From Bolinopsis microptera (taxonomy: Eukaryota > Ctenophora > Tentaculata > Lobata > Bolinopsidae): DNA of 64,000 bases. Below, one piece after another: positions 16,728 to 28,379 of this stretch. Below the pieces are notes generated by a model. That model did no database searches. It was not told the DNA's origin and saw nothing but the letters and a program-made list of their open reading frames with translations. Location: assembly GCF_026151205.1 (NCBI RefSeq), contig NC_087073.1, positions 3,929,001 through 3,993,000 on the forward strand. Reading direction: 5' to 3'. The position numbers were made by a program, and so were the translations under genes. Position 1 is the first letter of the stretch. Each line of letters opens with the position of its first letter.

Positions 16728-17064
16728 GCACCTAGGACATACACCAAGGCTCATAAACAATCATACATTAGATCCACACAGGACTATCTCAGATAGTGAC
16801 ACATATCCAGTGGACCATGCTCAGAAGTCCCTCGCCTGCCCGCCGAAGAAGAACATCTGAAGTGGGTTTGCTCTGAGCAAGGTAGTAACAGCTTCGAGAC
16901 TCCAGAGGTCTGTTGCGTTGATACCTATTATTCTATGCTTTTGTATATACTTAGGGAGTCCTGGAGTGTGGCTAGCAGGAGTCACACTCTGTGGGCACGG
17001 CGAGAAGGCCTCCCTCTTCACTAGGAGGCCAGAAACCGTTGACCAAACCAGAGAGAGAGAGAGA
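15409..17064 (+). mobile_element. 5'-truncated non-LTR retrotransposon with RNase H, (GA)n tail
   Basis: The insert lies exactly between the two 435-bp repeats. It starts inside a reverse-transcriptase open frame, carries an RNase H domain and a 3' UTR of about 340 bp, and ends in a GA dinucleotide run. The RNase H domain suggests the I/Jockey-like group of LINEs; the exact clade is not assigned. Confidence 0.8.
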
Positions 17065-17995
17065 GTATTTAACTCTGCTGAAGAAGCAATTCCCTAATGC
17101 TGAAATCGTCACTTATTACCTTGGAAGTGATCAGAATGAGCAGCTGTTTGCATTTATTCGGGTTTCTTTTTCATCTGGTCGCTCAAGAAATATGGATGCG
17201 ATAACTATGGCCCATGGAATGGAGAGAAAGAATGTGTACAGTGCTTTATCATTACATGAAGACACATCTGCAATTGCACATGCACGTGGAAGTACAGTTT
17301 TGCATCCTACAGTTCACCTCAAAAAGGTTAAATCTACAGGCCAGAAAGCAGAACGAGTGAAATGGACTGGTGGTATGTTAAGCCTAGGCAAGTTGGCAAA
17401 AACGCTGGACAGGGCATCGAGGGACTGCATTCGAGAATGGAAAAGAAACAATTTCCCTGTGTTCGCCGCAGTCGCAGATCCTGAAGAACGGAGTGGGAAG
17501 CCAATCGTCCATGGCCAAGAACTTTCTTGGGGAGCTGTAGATGATGAAGCTGGATGCCTCGAGGATGAGGACGACTTAGCTTATGAGGTAGAACCTGGAG
17601 TTGATGATTGTGATGATGGAGAAACGATATCAACAGATAAATATGGAACACTATCCTTCCGGTCTTTTGAGACACTCACGCTCAATGGAGGAAGAAGCAC
17701 TTTATCAACAAAATCTCGTCTTTCAAGATTCAAGGGGGACGCGTTTGGAGTGTCTTCTGATGTTCGCATATACAATCAACCTGAATGCGGATGTTCAACA
17801 GGTTTGAAAGCTGGCAGTACAGAAACTCTTAAAGTCTTCAAATCTCAGCAGGACTTTGCAACAGGAGTGGTTAGATTTATTTCTTATAAGTCATGCCCGA
17901 TGAAGTACTACTGCCAGGAACATAGCCTAATCAATGGATCTCCTAATGTTTGGCTACTCGTCGAAGACAAATACATCAGATGCATTGTTCCTTGA
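17065..17995 (+). pseudogene. P-like transposase fragment, downstream part
   Basis: A second copy of the 435-bp block, then the only copy of the C-terminal part. That part has an acidic stretch (LEDEDDLAYEVEPGVDD), a Ser/Arg-rich stretch, and a Cys-rich end (PECGC...SCPMKYYCQEH) before the stop at 17993-17995. The upstream open codons (17000-17064) are LINE 3' UTR, not transposase. With the LINE and one 435-bp repeat taken out, the frame is continuous from 14885 to 17995, so the transposase fragment was intact when the LINE arrived. Confidence 0.55.
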
Positions 17996-18599
17996 TGACA
18001 TTCAAAATCGTTGTGTTGTCAATGTTTGTATTCTGTACATTTTGAACATCTCACAATTTGCTATTCTTGAATAGTGAAATGTTTGGTATATATTTGATAT
18101 AATACATTTCTATTTTCTTTATTTAGTTATTTGTCATATGAATCTTTGACTTTAACGATCATTCCAAGCGTTATAAAGCATGAAACATGTCTCTTATTCA
18201 AGTACTAATAATATTTGCGAATTTAAAGTCATCCTAAAGGTCAAATATGAAGACCTAAATTCATGGCATAAATTGGCATAAATGGAGAATTGGCCAAACA
18301 AAATTTCCATTTATGCCATGAAATTTCTATGCCATTTGATGATTTTTATGCCATTCTTCTCCATTCTATGCCATTGGTACCCCCCCTCCCGGTCCCAAAT
18401 CCGGCTTAATCCCGGTCCCGTCGTATACCTGGTCCCGGCACTTCCTTCCAGTCAAAAAAAGCAGTCCCGGTCGATCCTTGGTGACAGAAGGGGCGGTAAA
18501 TAATGTTTTGTTTCTGATGTTGGTCACAGAGCGTACTGTATAGCATTGAACCTACACAGTTTTAGTACCCCTCACTTGAGTACTTGTGAACCATAGTCC

Positions 18600-18687
18600 A
18601 TGACCACTAATTGGGAACCAATTCTGTGCGGAGAGAAACCATGTGATCCGACGGCCAAGGGGACCAAAAAGTGAAAACTCTGATTTA
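18600..18687. repeat. inverted flank around the P-like element (right)
   Basis: Reverse complement of the 13004-13100 block. See also the CCCGGTC-rich sequence between this block and the P-like element, matched on the left side near 13225. Confidence 0.7.
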
Positions 18688-19199
18688 CCGCACTATTTAT
18701 CTTTCCCCAAACTGTACTGTAAGTCGGGGTTTTACTGTATCACGAAGATCAGCCCAGGCTAGTAATTGCCATCTTGATATTTAAAGTAAATATCATTTTA
18801 TTTAGAAAATAAGTGCTTACTTTCTACCACCATCTTATCAGTAATACTAGGTAAAATAGTGATACGTATACATATATAGTGCAGAGTGCTACATAGAGAT
18901 CAATTGTTTCATCTTAAGTTTGTTACGCTCATACCTGGTAGTGGTAGTGGTACCAGTAGTAGTGATAGATTGCCCGACCCTAATCGTGGGTTTCAATCAC
19001 GTGCTTGTTATAGGTGGTTATCAGCTGTTATGTTCTAAAAATTATAGCGCTCATTGTAAGACGTAGGTTCAATGTTGGTATGGTTTTAATTAAATTAGTT
19101 ACCCAGAATTTTATTAAGATATTGTAACGTAAGAGCTTTTTGAGTTCCGTTATTTTGTTTGAGTTCGTAGCCAATTCGAAAATTGTTCCATAATCTGGC

Positions 19200-20805
19200 G
19201 CCCTTGTAATAAATCACTTAGTGATAAATTAGAAAGTCTCCAAAAGAGAGCTATTAAATGGATTCTTTCTGAAGAGGGCCGCAGTTATCCACCTGAGCAA
19301 TATGTCAAAAAGTGCAAGCTTGTCGACATTCTCCCTTTGTCTCAAAATTTTGACTTGAATGATCTTATTTTTTTCCACAAAGTTCTGAACAATTTAATTC
19401 CTGTATCGCTGCCTCACTATCTCTCTTTATATCAGGGCACTTCTCGACTAAGACGTTGCCACCTCGACAGTCTGTCTATTGTGTCATCAATTTTACCTAA
19501 GTTAAGTCAGAATTCACACACCATATGTACCTCAAATAGCCCACTGGCACACAGACGGGTCACGCACAGACTCAGGTAGCGGGGCTGGTTATATTATCAC
19601 CACAGACAACAACAACACTACACTAGATGAAAGATCATTCAAGCTTCCTGATTATTGCACCGTTTATCAAACAGAACTCACTGCCATCATCGAAGCTTGT
19701 AAATATCTATCAACTTATACCAACACACACATCATCATATGGTCAGACAGTCTCTCCTCTATTCAAGCTATATCCTCACCTTCAACGAGGAGTAGAACTA
19801 CTAGAGACTGCTACGACACCCTCAATACACTCGGATCCACTAACACCTTAGAGATCAGATGGATAGCAGCACACATCGGATTGTGGGGTAATGAAAAAGC
19901 AGACGAGCTGGCCAAAAATGGCACAACCAGTGAATCCACTTTGAATTGCCCAATTCCACAATCTTACATCAAACGCCTGATCAACGACAAAGTCACAAAA
20001 CTTAATCAAGAATCATGGATTACTGATGGTCCCAGACACACTAAACTGACACTTGGACATAAAAACATCAACATCATCAAAAATCTCAACACTACACTCA
20101 GTAACAACAGACAAAATTACAGAACTGCAGTGCACCTCATCACGGGACATTGTGGCCTCAACAAACACCTACACACCATTCACAAATCAGACACAAGTGC
20201 TTGTCCTAAATGCGGAGACGGAGAGGAGACTGTCTCACACTTTCTCGGACAGTGCCCGGCTATTGCCCAAATAAGAGGTCAATATTTCCGGGACTACTAC
20301 CTCTCTGTCAATGACATATTCGACAACCAACACATCTCCACCATTGTCAACTTTACAAACCACACTAAACGCTTAGTGGTGCTGGAGGAGTTGGACCAGA
20401 CAGGTGTAACATAGCGACTACTTTAACGCCGTCTTGTTTCGCCCCTCTCTTCCACACTCAACCACCACTTAAGCGTTTATCTATGACACACCCCACAACA
20501 CTTACCATCATCCTTGATTACACATCTTGATTCCACCGGCATCCTCCCACAGGACTGCCATACCCCAGAGGTAGGCAAAGCATCCATATGCTATCCTCTC
20601 GTGGGCCAACCAGGCCCAGCCTCTCTTTAAAAAAAAAAAAAAAAAAAAAGCCCACTGGCAAAATCATTTTTCTACAGAACCCATATACTGTGGAATGGAC
20701 TCCCTTTACAGGTAAGACAGATTGTGTCTACTAGTCTTTTCAAAGCTGAGGTCACTAAGCATCTATGGAAATGTTTATTAGATAGTGAAACAACAGTCTA
20801 GCCTA
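19200..20805 (+). pseudogene. older LINE ORF end, split by a younger LINE
   Basis: The frame LESLQKRAIKWIL...LPHYLSLYQGTSRLRR at about 19225-19549 is typical of the region after the RT domain of CR1/L2/Jockey-like LINEs. It is interrupted at 19549 and resumes in frame at 20649-20802 (SFFYRTHILWNGLP...FKAEVTKHLWKCLLD) before a stop. The sequence AGCCCACTGGCA is present at both junctions. Confidence 0.75.
19550..20648 (+). mobile_element. 5'-truncated LINE with RNase H and poly(A) tail
   Basis: Inserted in the older LINE, with the 12-bp target duplication AGCCCACTGGCA at 19538-19549 and 20649-20660 and a tail of about 20 A just before the right copy. The open frame runs from about 19542 to 20414. 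It covers RNase H (HTDGSRTDSGSG, YQTELTAI, WSDSLSSI, then AAHIGLWGNEKADELA) and the C-terminal zinc knuckle CPKCGDGEETVSHFLGQC. Truncation falls at the very start of RNase H. A 3' UTR of about 210 bp follows. Confidence 0.88.
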
Positions 20806-20829
20806 GTCTCTTTGCTCCCCATATTATTA

Positions 20830-22600
20830 TTTTTTGTTTTGTTAATTTTTTTTATCTACCTTCCTATACTTTCAACATCATATCACACTTCACCCGCACA
20901 CCTTCTCACACATTAATGACCATATCAGACCTGTATCTAATGTATCTGGAATTTGACGTATTGAAATACCAATTTTGACTCTATATCCACAGTTATTCAC
21001 CATGGATTTGTTTGTTATTAAATAGTTTTTCATAAATTTTTGGATTTAGATTAATTCGATGTAATGGGTCCAAGTTACTGCGGACATAGTTCACTATGTG
21101 TTTACCGTGTTTGGGTGCCCATCATATTTTACAGATGGGGGCGATATTTTGAACGATTCTATTTTATATTCATCTATTGCTGTACTCTGTAAAATTTGAA
21201 AAGTATTTAATAAAAAAAGTTGTAATTGTTATTCAAAACATATAATTTCAGGTGTTAAAAGCTTGGAGCAAGACACATTACGATCGATGGCGTTCGCTGA
21301 CTGATGCATTGCTATTTACTGCTGACTAGCTTATCCCTTTGTTGCCTCTAATCAGTGATGAACACCAATTAGAATCAATCGATTTAATTCACAGGATATT
21401 ACGATTGTTTACAAGGGCCCTAGCACCTGTAGTTTAAGCTATTCGATTCGATTTTTATTGAATAACGCCATTTTTCTTCTTCTGATCTATTATTAGAGCT
21501 GTCAATGTCCTCATCTTATATTTATTGCTGCGATGTTTTACTTTATTTTATATATCAGTTGAGACTAATTCATGAATTTGGCAAATTTACAAGTTTTAAA
21601 TCTTTGATGATATTTGATATTTCGCCATATTTATACATGTGTTATCAGTAGTCAATAACTACACAATATGTAATGTATTTGATAAAAATGTTAGCTCAAT
21701 CTTTGACAATTCTAATGTGATTCTAATCTTTTTATTTTATAGTTCGAAAATTTCTGTTTGTGTGTACAACCACTCCCGTGCATAGTAAAGCAGGCGGAGA
21801 CTTGCACGTGCACGTGTTAAGAATTTGGAGCTAAATTTCGATCATTTACTGTTGAGTTTAGAGTGTTCTACGAAATAATAGCCTGTATCTTCGGTTGTGA
21901 TTTAAATTTTATGATACGATAAAAATTGATTTCTAGCTTCCTCCCTGTGACAACGGATTTTCTAGTATGTCTTTAGAGTAAAATAAAGGTTGAAACCATT
22001 ATATGCACCACATACGATGGAAACAAACATTATACTTCGATCAATTATGCGCAATATCACGGACATCTTCTAGACCGGCAAGTGGCAACAGAAATCAAAC
22101 TAAAATGATGCTAAATTCATCTTGTATTGTACTGATTACAATTACGATTCACTCGATGTCAGAACAAATTCGGGAACTAAGACTTGTGAAATGGTAGATA
22201 CCTATAATCTATATTTTCATACTCACTATTAGGGATACGGATAGCATTACAGCAATAGTCTTTAATGCTTTAAATGTTCAATAAACTCCTCGCATGTTTG
22301 GGTGTACTTCAGCATACTAGTTGCATACCATAAAGATTTAAGATATAACCTGATCTCGTTCTATTAACAAACGGTTCTAGATACAGTTGGGAGCAAGCAG
22401 ACCATAAATGGGGGCACCAGGCCACCATTTCATTAATTTATGTATTGGTTAATTAAGTAATTAGTGACGTGGCTAATTACTAGCTGAATTCTCTACAATT
22501 AATTCCAATCATAGTTTTTAATAACTAGTTTCAGAATAAGTTAAATTCACATTCGACACAAAAACCGAGAATGCACTCTGGCATTGTTCGTGCGCTACTC
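20830..22600. other. non-coding, no recognised gene
   Basis: AT-rich sequence with no supported exon, RNA gene or clear repeat. Confidence 0.4.
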
Positions 22601-22609
22601 GGGAGAGCA

Positions 22610-23345
22610 CGTTTCCTTGATTTGTGTTGGGGATTTCACACTTGTATGGGTTCCCGGGTATTTGGAACATTTTCAGGTGGTTTAATGGTTGACATCTTGA
22701 CCCACTCAGGCCACTCCCAGGGGCCACGCCCACCCCAAAATTACTGAAATCCAGGTCAAATCAAGAATGAGAATCTTTACCCCTGTATGGGATTTATGTT
22801 CCGGGGTATTTGGAACATGTTTAGGATGTTAAATAGTTATTACCTGTCCCAAACCATCAGAAAGACCGAGTTTCGACATCTTGACTCACTCAGGCCACTC
22901 CCATCCCAAAATTACTGAAATCCAGGTCAAATCAAGACTGAGAAACTTTACCCCTGTAGGGGATTTATGTTCCGGGGTATTTGGAACATGTTTAGGTGGT
23001 TTAATAGTTGGTACCTGTCCCAAACCATCAGTAAAACCGAGTTTTGAACTCTTGACCCACTCAGGCCACATCCCAAAATTACTGAAATCCAGGTAAAATC
23101 AAGACTGAGAATCTTTACCCCTGTAGGAGATTTATGTTCCGGGGTATTTGGAACATGATTTGGTGGTTAGATAGGAAGTACCTGACCCCAACAACCAGAG
23201 AAACTACTTTTCGACGTCTTGACCCACTCAGGCCACTCCCAGGGACAATTTGAAACTATTATTAGGGGATTTGAAATCCGTGTCAAATCCCCTACAGAAT
23301 CCCCAACAAAATTCAGGGAAACGTCTTCTGCTACTCGGAATTGTA
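22610..23345. mobile_element. element with inverted ends around a 169-bp tandem repeat
   Basis: The left end (CTACTCGGGAGAGCACGTTTCC, then GTTGGGGATTTC) matches the inverted right end (GGGAAACGTCTTCTGCTACTCGG with AATCCCCAACA). Between them are about four tandem units of about 169-184 bp, starting near 22690, 22874, 23042 and 23211. Each unit contains CTTGACCCACTCAGGCCAC, ATTACTGAAATCCAGGT and GTTCCGGGGTATTTGGAACA. No coding frame. Probably a non-autonomous transposon that has amplified internally. Confidence 0.65.
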
Positions 23346-23464
23346 ACGCGCAATTTAACAATTTGTAGACAAAGAAGCGCGCCGCGAACCACGCGGAATA
23401 TCAATTGTCTCTTCAAGTATTTCAAACTCTGTTGACAAAATAAATTGATTGTGACTCTAATTAT

Positions 23465-23754
23465 GGATTAAAAATTACGGCATACAGCAAATCTTGTGTA
23501 AAAAACTGTGATAAACAATATGCTGTTAAAAAAATTCGTCAAAAAATTTAAGAACACGATGGACCGCCCAATTTTCTGAAGTGACAATTTTGGGACTTTG
23601 ACGGGCTATAACTTTCGCTAGGAGCAGCCATTTCCCCAAAACTTGGTACCATATGACTCTACTCAATGAGACCTTTCCAATGGTGTATAATATGTTGGGT
23701 TTTGAGACATAAAATCTCACCCACAAGTTGGCGCTCTTAGTACATACACTATAT
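23465..23754 (-). repeat. 285-bp interspersed repeat C, right inverted copy
   Basis: Reverse complement of 10028-10315 with few differences; the outer edge ends ACATACACTA. The shared sequence includes CGATGGACCGCCCAATTTT and TAACTTTCGCTAGGAGCAGC. Confidence 0.8.
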
Positions 23755-24108
23755 TTAATTCGCGTTTTTGACACCACTTGGGAGTCCAAATTTTGGGCTC
23801 TAAAATTCCTATTGCTTGGCCAATTTTTATTTTTTCATGCTGATTTGGAGGCCATTAAAGCATTTGACCCAGTCAAAAAAGTTTCAGTTGTATGTTTGTT
23901 TGTTTGTTTATAGAACCCGTCCCCAATCTCGTATCGGAAAATGACTAAACTCAGGTCTGAGTGTGAATACGGGTGGTACCTGCAAGAGTGTTCATCAAGC
24001 ATTTAGAGTTCTGTAAAACTGCAGTTACAATAAACAATTGTGCTAGAGTATTTTTAGTATATACGATTGGTATCAGATATATATCCCTACATGCTTCCAA
24101 AATTTGTA

Positions 24109-24272
24109 AAGCCGTAGTACATACATATCACATTACACCGGAGCCTACCCAGTGCAATCTCCTCCAGTCGATCTGCGCCGCGTATGTTTATATAAGCGCT
24201 CGGAGCAGACTGGAGGAAACCACACTCAGCAAGTTCGATCCAGTGTAATGCTACATGTACGTACTACGGCTT
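24109..24272. mobile_element. palindromic MITE with TA target site
   Basis: The ends are AAGCCGTAGTAC and GTACTACGGCTT, flanked by TA on both sides (24107-24108 and 24273-24274). Internal matches on the two arms include CATTACAC/GTGTAATG and TCCTCCAGTC/GACTGGAGGA. At 164 bp with no coding frame, it fits a Tc1/mariner-type MITE. Confidence 0.7.
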
Positions 24273-24574
24273 TATCTCCAACTTTCTGCACAATGTACTG
24301 GAATGTTTTGAAGGAACAAAAAAAGAAAAAAAGTGATATATATAAATAAAATCAGCGATTTAAAATTAATGTTAGGACGGTAATTTTAATTCCCTGGTTT
24401 CTTAAATCAGCTTCTTTTTTTAAAAAATAATAAAGTATGTAACGTCGATACCAAACCGATTTTTGAGCGATGATAACTGAGTAGTTGATTCCTGGGTTGC
24501 GGAGTCATTCAGATGTTTCAGTCTTCGAATGTAAGTGTAGCAAAAAGATAAAAAGAATAAAGCTATAACAATGA

Positions 24575-24795
24575 ACGAAGCGGTGATAATCTTAGAGGGT
24601 GAGAGGTTCTTTAATAAGACCTAATGATTAAATGAGACCCACTAAAGGTACTAAATTAACCGGACTGGTAGCGAGGATTCGAGAGTGGGAATAAAATAAA
24701 AGCGGAATAAATTCTAAGATAACGAAAATCTGGTACAGAAAGCGAAAGTCTGAACACGGAGTCTAAGAAAAACCTGTGAACCAAATAAGCAGAAA
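24575..24795 (+). repeat. dispersed repeat D, copy 1
   Basis: About 215 bp (AACGAAGCGGTGATAATCTT through CCTGTGAACCAAATAAGCAG) repeated in the same orientation at 39366-39588 with about 6% difference. It shows no coding frame and no tRNA-like boxes that I recognise. Confidence 0.8.
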
Positions 24796-24799
24796 TCGT

Positions 24800-27775
24800 T
24801 TCAGTTGTATTGTGTATATCTTTTACGGTTTTTGCGGAAAGTCGCGTTAAACTTAAAGTTGATGCCGTAGTGTCAGTAAAATGGCACGGATAAACATATA
24901 TCGTCTCGCTTTATATATAGTAAGATATGACATTTCTAACCAGGAAAGTTTATAGTTTAAAATGTAGATATAATATACATTATAGGTACCTGGTTATAAT
25001 AGTGTATGATTGTTATTACATGTGATTGAGAAGCAATAAATTAAGGAAATTAAGGATTGTGGACTGAAATACTTTGTAACCAAATCCACATACAAATTTA
25101 ATTACTACTAGTAGTACGTGTTTTCATCCCACCAAAATTACATTTGTGCGATCCAGAGATCACTTTTCTGTTCGAAAATTTTTGAATCACTGCTTCAGTA
25201 ATTTCAGTAAGAGACTGTTGTTCACAAATCAGTACTTCGTAATCAGTCGAGCGTGGGGTTCACGGTTTCCTAGTTATAATTTCGCAAGTTATCATGGGTT
25301 ATCATGGCTTATTCTCATGCTGTGTTACTGTATTATTAGCAGCGGATTTCTTTACAATGATGTGACTACAACGAAGTATGTTAGTATGTTAGAAGATTAT
25401 ATTTATTTGTGTATTGTGAACAAAAATAATATAGTTGCAGAGTTTTGATCACCAGCGTGCACGAGAGTGAATAATACAAACGCAAATGACTTATTTGTCT
25501 AGTGTCTACAGTGTTCATACTTCAGACCGTACAGAATTTATTGGGGCCTGTTTTAGATCTTAATCAGACATTAGTCAGATTTTGATAAAACGGTTTTAAA
25601 AACTTTGTGAACCTTGCGTAATTTGTCCATTTCAATTCATCAGTGTCGTAAAGTTTATTTATAGAACTACTATTAATAAACTTCAAAGATTCAGTAATTT
25701 ATGTTTGTTTAAAAGACTGTATTTTTATGAATAAAGGTGAGCGACATGCTATTATTATAAGGCGGATGATGATTAAAAACTTGACAAATCTGAAATATTA
25801 GTAGGGTGGAACTTTAGTCGGAGGTTGGAGGTGATGCTTAAATAAAATTAGGCACACGGCTTCGTAATGTCGAAACACCAAATGTCGAATAACTGAACAG
25901 TAAGGCAGTCAGCAAATGCTGGACTTTGATATAACCATTAGTCTATTTTCTTCGTTTCAGGTTTTTAATTTAATCACTTCCTTTAACACGAGGATCTAGG
26001 CTATGTTGCACGTTTAACACGTACCAATCTTCTGAACAATAATGATGAAATCTTTGCTCTTTGACTTGAGTTCTGAATATATTGTCGTGAGATGATTAGA
26101 CTAATTGAGGAAAGCTCCGAACAGTGCTACCAGCGAAAATGTTGAATCTAATAGGTCACATACATGTTCAGCAAGTCTAAGAAGGTCTTCCGTGTTATGA
26201 ACCAATTAAACATCTTTATGCCAATATAAGTGAAGTTCGTGCCGCAAGGAAGGCTATTCATGGCTTCTAAAAGAATGCATCGACTAAATTTGTCCTGAAT
26301 CCCTAAAGTGGGATATAAAACAGGTAGTTTTACTCCTAGATCACAACTCTTATCAGTTTTCACGCTCTTTTTCTACTGGTAATGCATTTAAATAATTAGG
26401 GTACACGGATACCAAATCTCCTCCACTTTCATTGCCAGCACGGAAACAGATTGTTTTAGGATCTAGATATTCAATTCGTCTACGATAACCCTCTGTGAAA
26501 GTCTAAGGAACTTGCGTTGCCCTATTTTGCAACTTAAACTGCTGTAATAATATCACTGCTATATAATCTAATTTGGAGATAAATCGGTTTAATTCCTTTA
26601 CCCGTAGAGAGAGAGCTCGATATGCACTGGCTGTGTTTGCTGAATCTGCACACTGCACAAGACGCAATTTTACACGCCCGATCATGGATCATTTCGTGAC
26701 GTGGTTATATGCATTACAGCATTTGCATGCTCCGTGATTTGCAGCATCACATTTCTCTGCGTGTTTCGGTGATTTTGTCTTATATTAACAGACCATTATG
26801 TAATCCTTCCTTAATCTCCAAAAACCTATGCTTTACCTTATGTCACGTCAGTGGCATTCTCTTGCCTGATGGGATATGTTGTAATATACCTTCCTTTCTG
26901 CACACTTTCGACCATGATTTATTGCTGAATTAATAGATATAGACTAGTGGTAACATGATATTCCACGACTTCGGATGACTGATCGATAATAATTCCGTTT
27001 CCGTCGTTCTACTGCAAAAGGGCATCCTAGCCCTGACCCCTTCGTAATTTACCGTTTCAGTTGGTCCCAACTCTTACAGTCTTAGATCGTTTTCAATTGA
27101 TACCTAGCGTCCCAGCACTAACGACAGGTTCAATTCAGATCCTGATACCTAGGAATGTTATAAATTTGTCATGTCATGCAGTTGACAGTAGAAAATGTTT
27201 TAGTGTACTTTTTGACATTTTAACTCGTAGTATTAATACTATTTGTAGCTTTATTCGCAGTATTACTCGTGTTCTTAATACAATTTTTAGGGATGGTCTG
27301 TATCCACGCGTTCACGCTCACATTGTAAGTAAAATGCTGCTCATTCTTTGAAATTCAGTTAATCGTAATTAATACTTTGAAATTCAGTACTACTTTGAAA
27401 TTCAGGTAATCGTAATTAGTCTTTTTCCTTTAATTTGATTCTCTTGCATTGTTATCAGCCGAGACAAAAGGTAGCTGAAATATAGGAGTCGTGTCTGGAA
27501 TGAAAAACGAACTAAATCGAATTTTGCATTTAATCCATGATCATGGCCAGCAAAATTTTGGCAAGAAATACGCTGTAAATATTTCCGTGCTTCTTCTAAG
27601 CTCAACGATCCCGCACGATACTTTGACTATTCATAATAACAGTAGACAAAAAATTGGTTTCCAATTCCATGACAATCTGGTCATTGCTAATTTATGGATT
27701 TTAATTTTTGGAAGACCTTTTTTGTGAAACATAAAAGACACCGTCTTTTGTGCAATAAGAAAATTAGATTTAAAA
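24800..27775. other. non-coding, no recognised gene
   Basis: AT-rich sequence of about 3 kb. Open frames are short, scattered over all frames and without recognisable domains. No repeat of note. Confidence 0.4.
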
Positions 27776-27779
27776 AAAT

Positions 27780-28260
27780 TACAATTAGATTTCCATGTCT
27801 TTCAGTCTACTTGAATTAACCTGCAATTTTAGAAATCTTACTATTTTTACAATTAATTTTATAACCATGGAATGTATCCGCTCTGGACCCAATGAAATCA
27901 TTGTTCAATCAATGATCACCTCGCACTCAAGATTTGAAGAAAACAAAGATCTTTCTCTGTACTTGAAATAACCCTATTAGTATTATTCCAATTTTAGAAA
28001 AGTTATTGGCCATTTGTCAAAAACAGACGAAAACACCCTTTCCGCAAGAAGAAAAATATATTTCCATGTCTTTCAATCTACTTATACTAAACCTGCAATT
28101 CTTGGAATCATAATATTTTCATAACTTTTAAAAACATGGTATTTACCCGCTCTGTGCCCAATGACGACATTGTTCAATCATTGTTCACATCACGCAGTCA
28201 CGCTCCAGATTTTAAGTAAACAAAGATCTTTCTCTGTACTGGAAATAAACCCGGTTTTCC
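27780..28260. repeat. diverged tandem duplication (about 275 bp)
   Basis: Two copies share TTTCCATGTCTTTCA, CATTGTTCAATCA and AAACAAAGATCTTTCTCTGT in the same order. They lie just upstream of the ShKT/sushi gene and could include its promoter or first intron. Confidence 0.7.
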
Positions 28261-28379
28261 TTGGAAATTCTGATTCCTATCCCTATAATTCTACCTAGTT
28301 TAATCACCTCACAATTCCTAATAATATGACGGCTAACCCCTAACTCCCGATACTGCCCTGCTAAATCTATCCTCATCAG

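Larger units (their letters stand above)
13423..18386 (+). mobile_element. probable P-superfamily DNA transposon, interrupted by a LINE
   Basis: The ends are perfect 20-bp terminal inverted repeats GGGGGGGTACCAATGGCATA (13423-13442 and its complement at 18367-18386). The 8-bp direct repeat TCCCGGTC lies immediately outside at 13415-13422 and 18387-18394. A sub-terminal repeat of the GGCATAAATGG type (about 125 bp) occurs at both ends. An 8-bp duplication is typical of the P and hAT superfamilies. The coding remnant has a NEQLFAFIR segment reminiscent of the LENFF-IR motif of P-element transposases, so P is preferred. The 5' third is non-coding and full of GAGGCTAAC repeats; no N-terminal THAP-like domain was found, so this copy looks defective. 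Confidence 0.7.

Noticed and set aside
10028-23754. A 13.7-kb Polinton/Maverick element defined by the 285-bp inverted repeats
   Set aside because: No polymerase, integrase or capsid-type gene is seen inside and there is no 6-bp target duplication; the interior is explained by other transposons.
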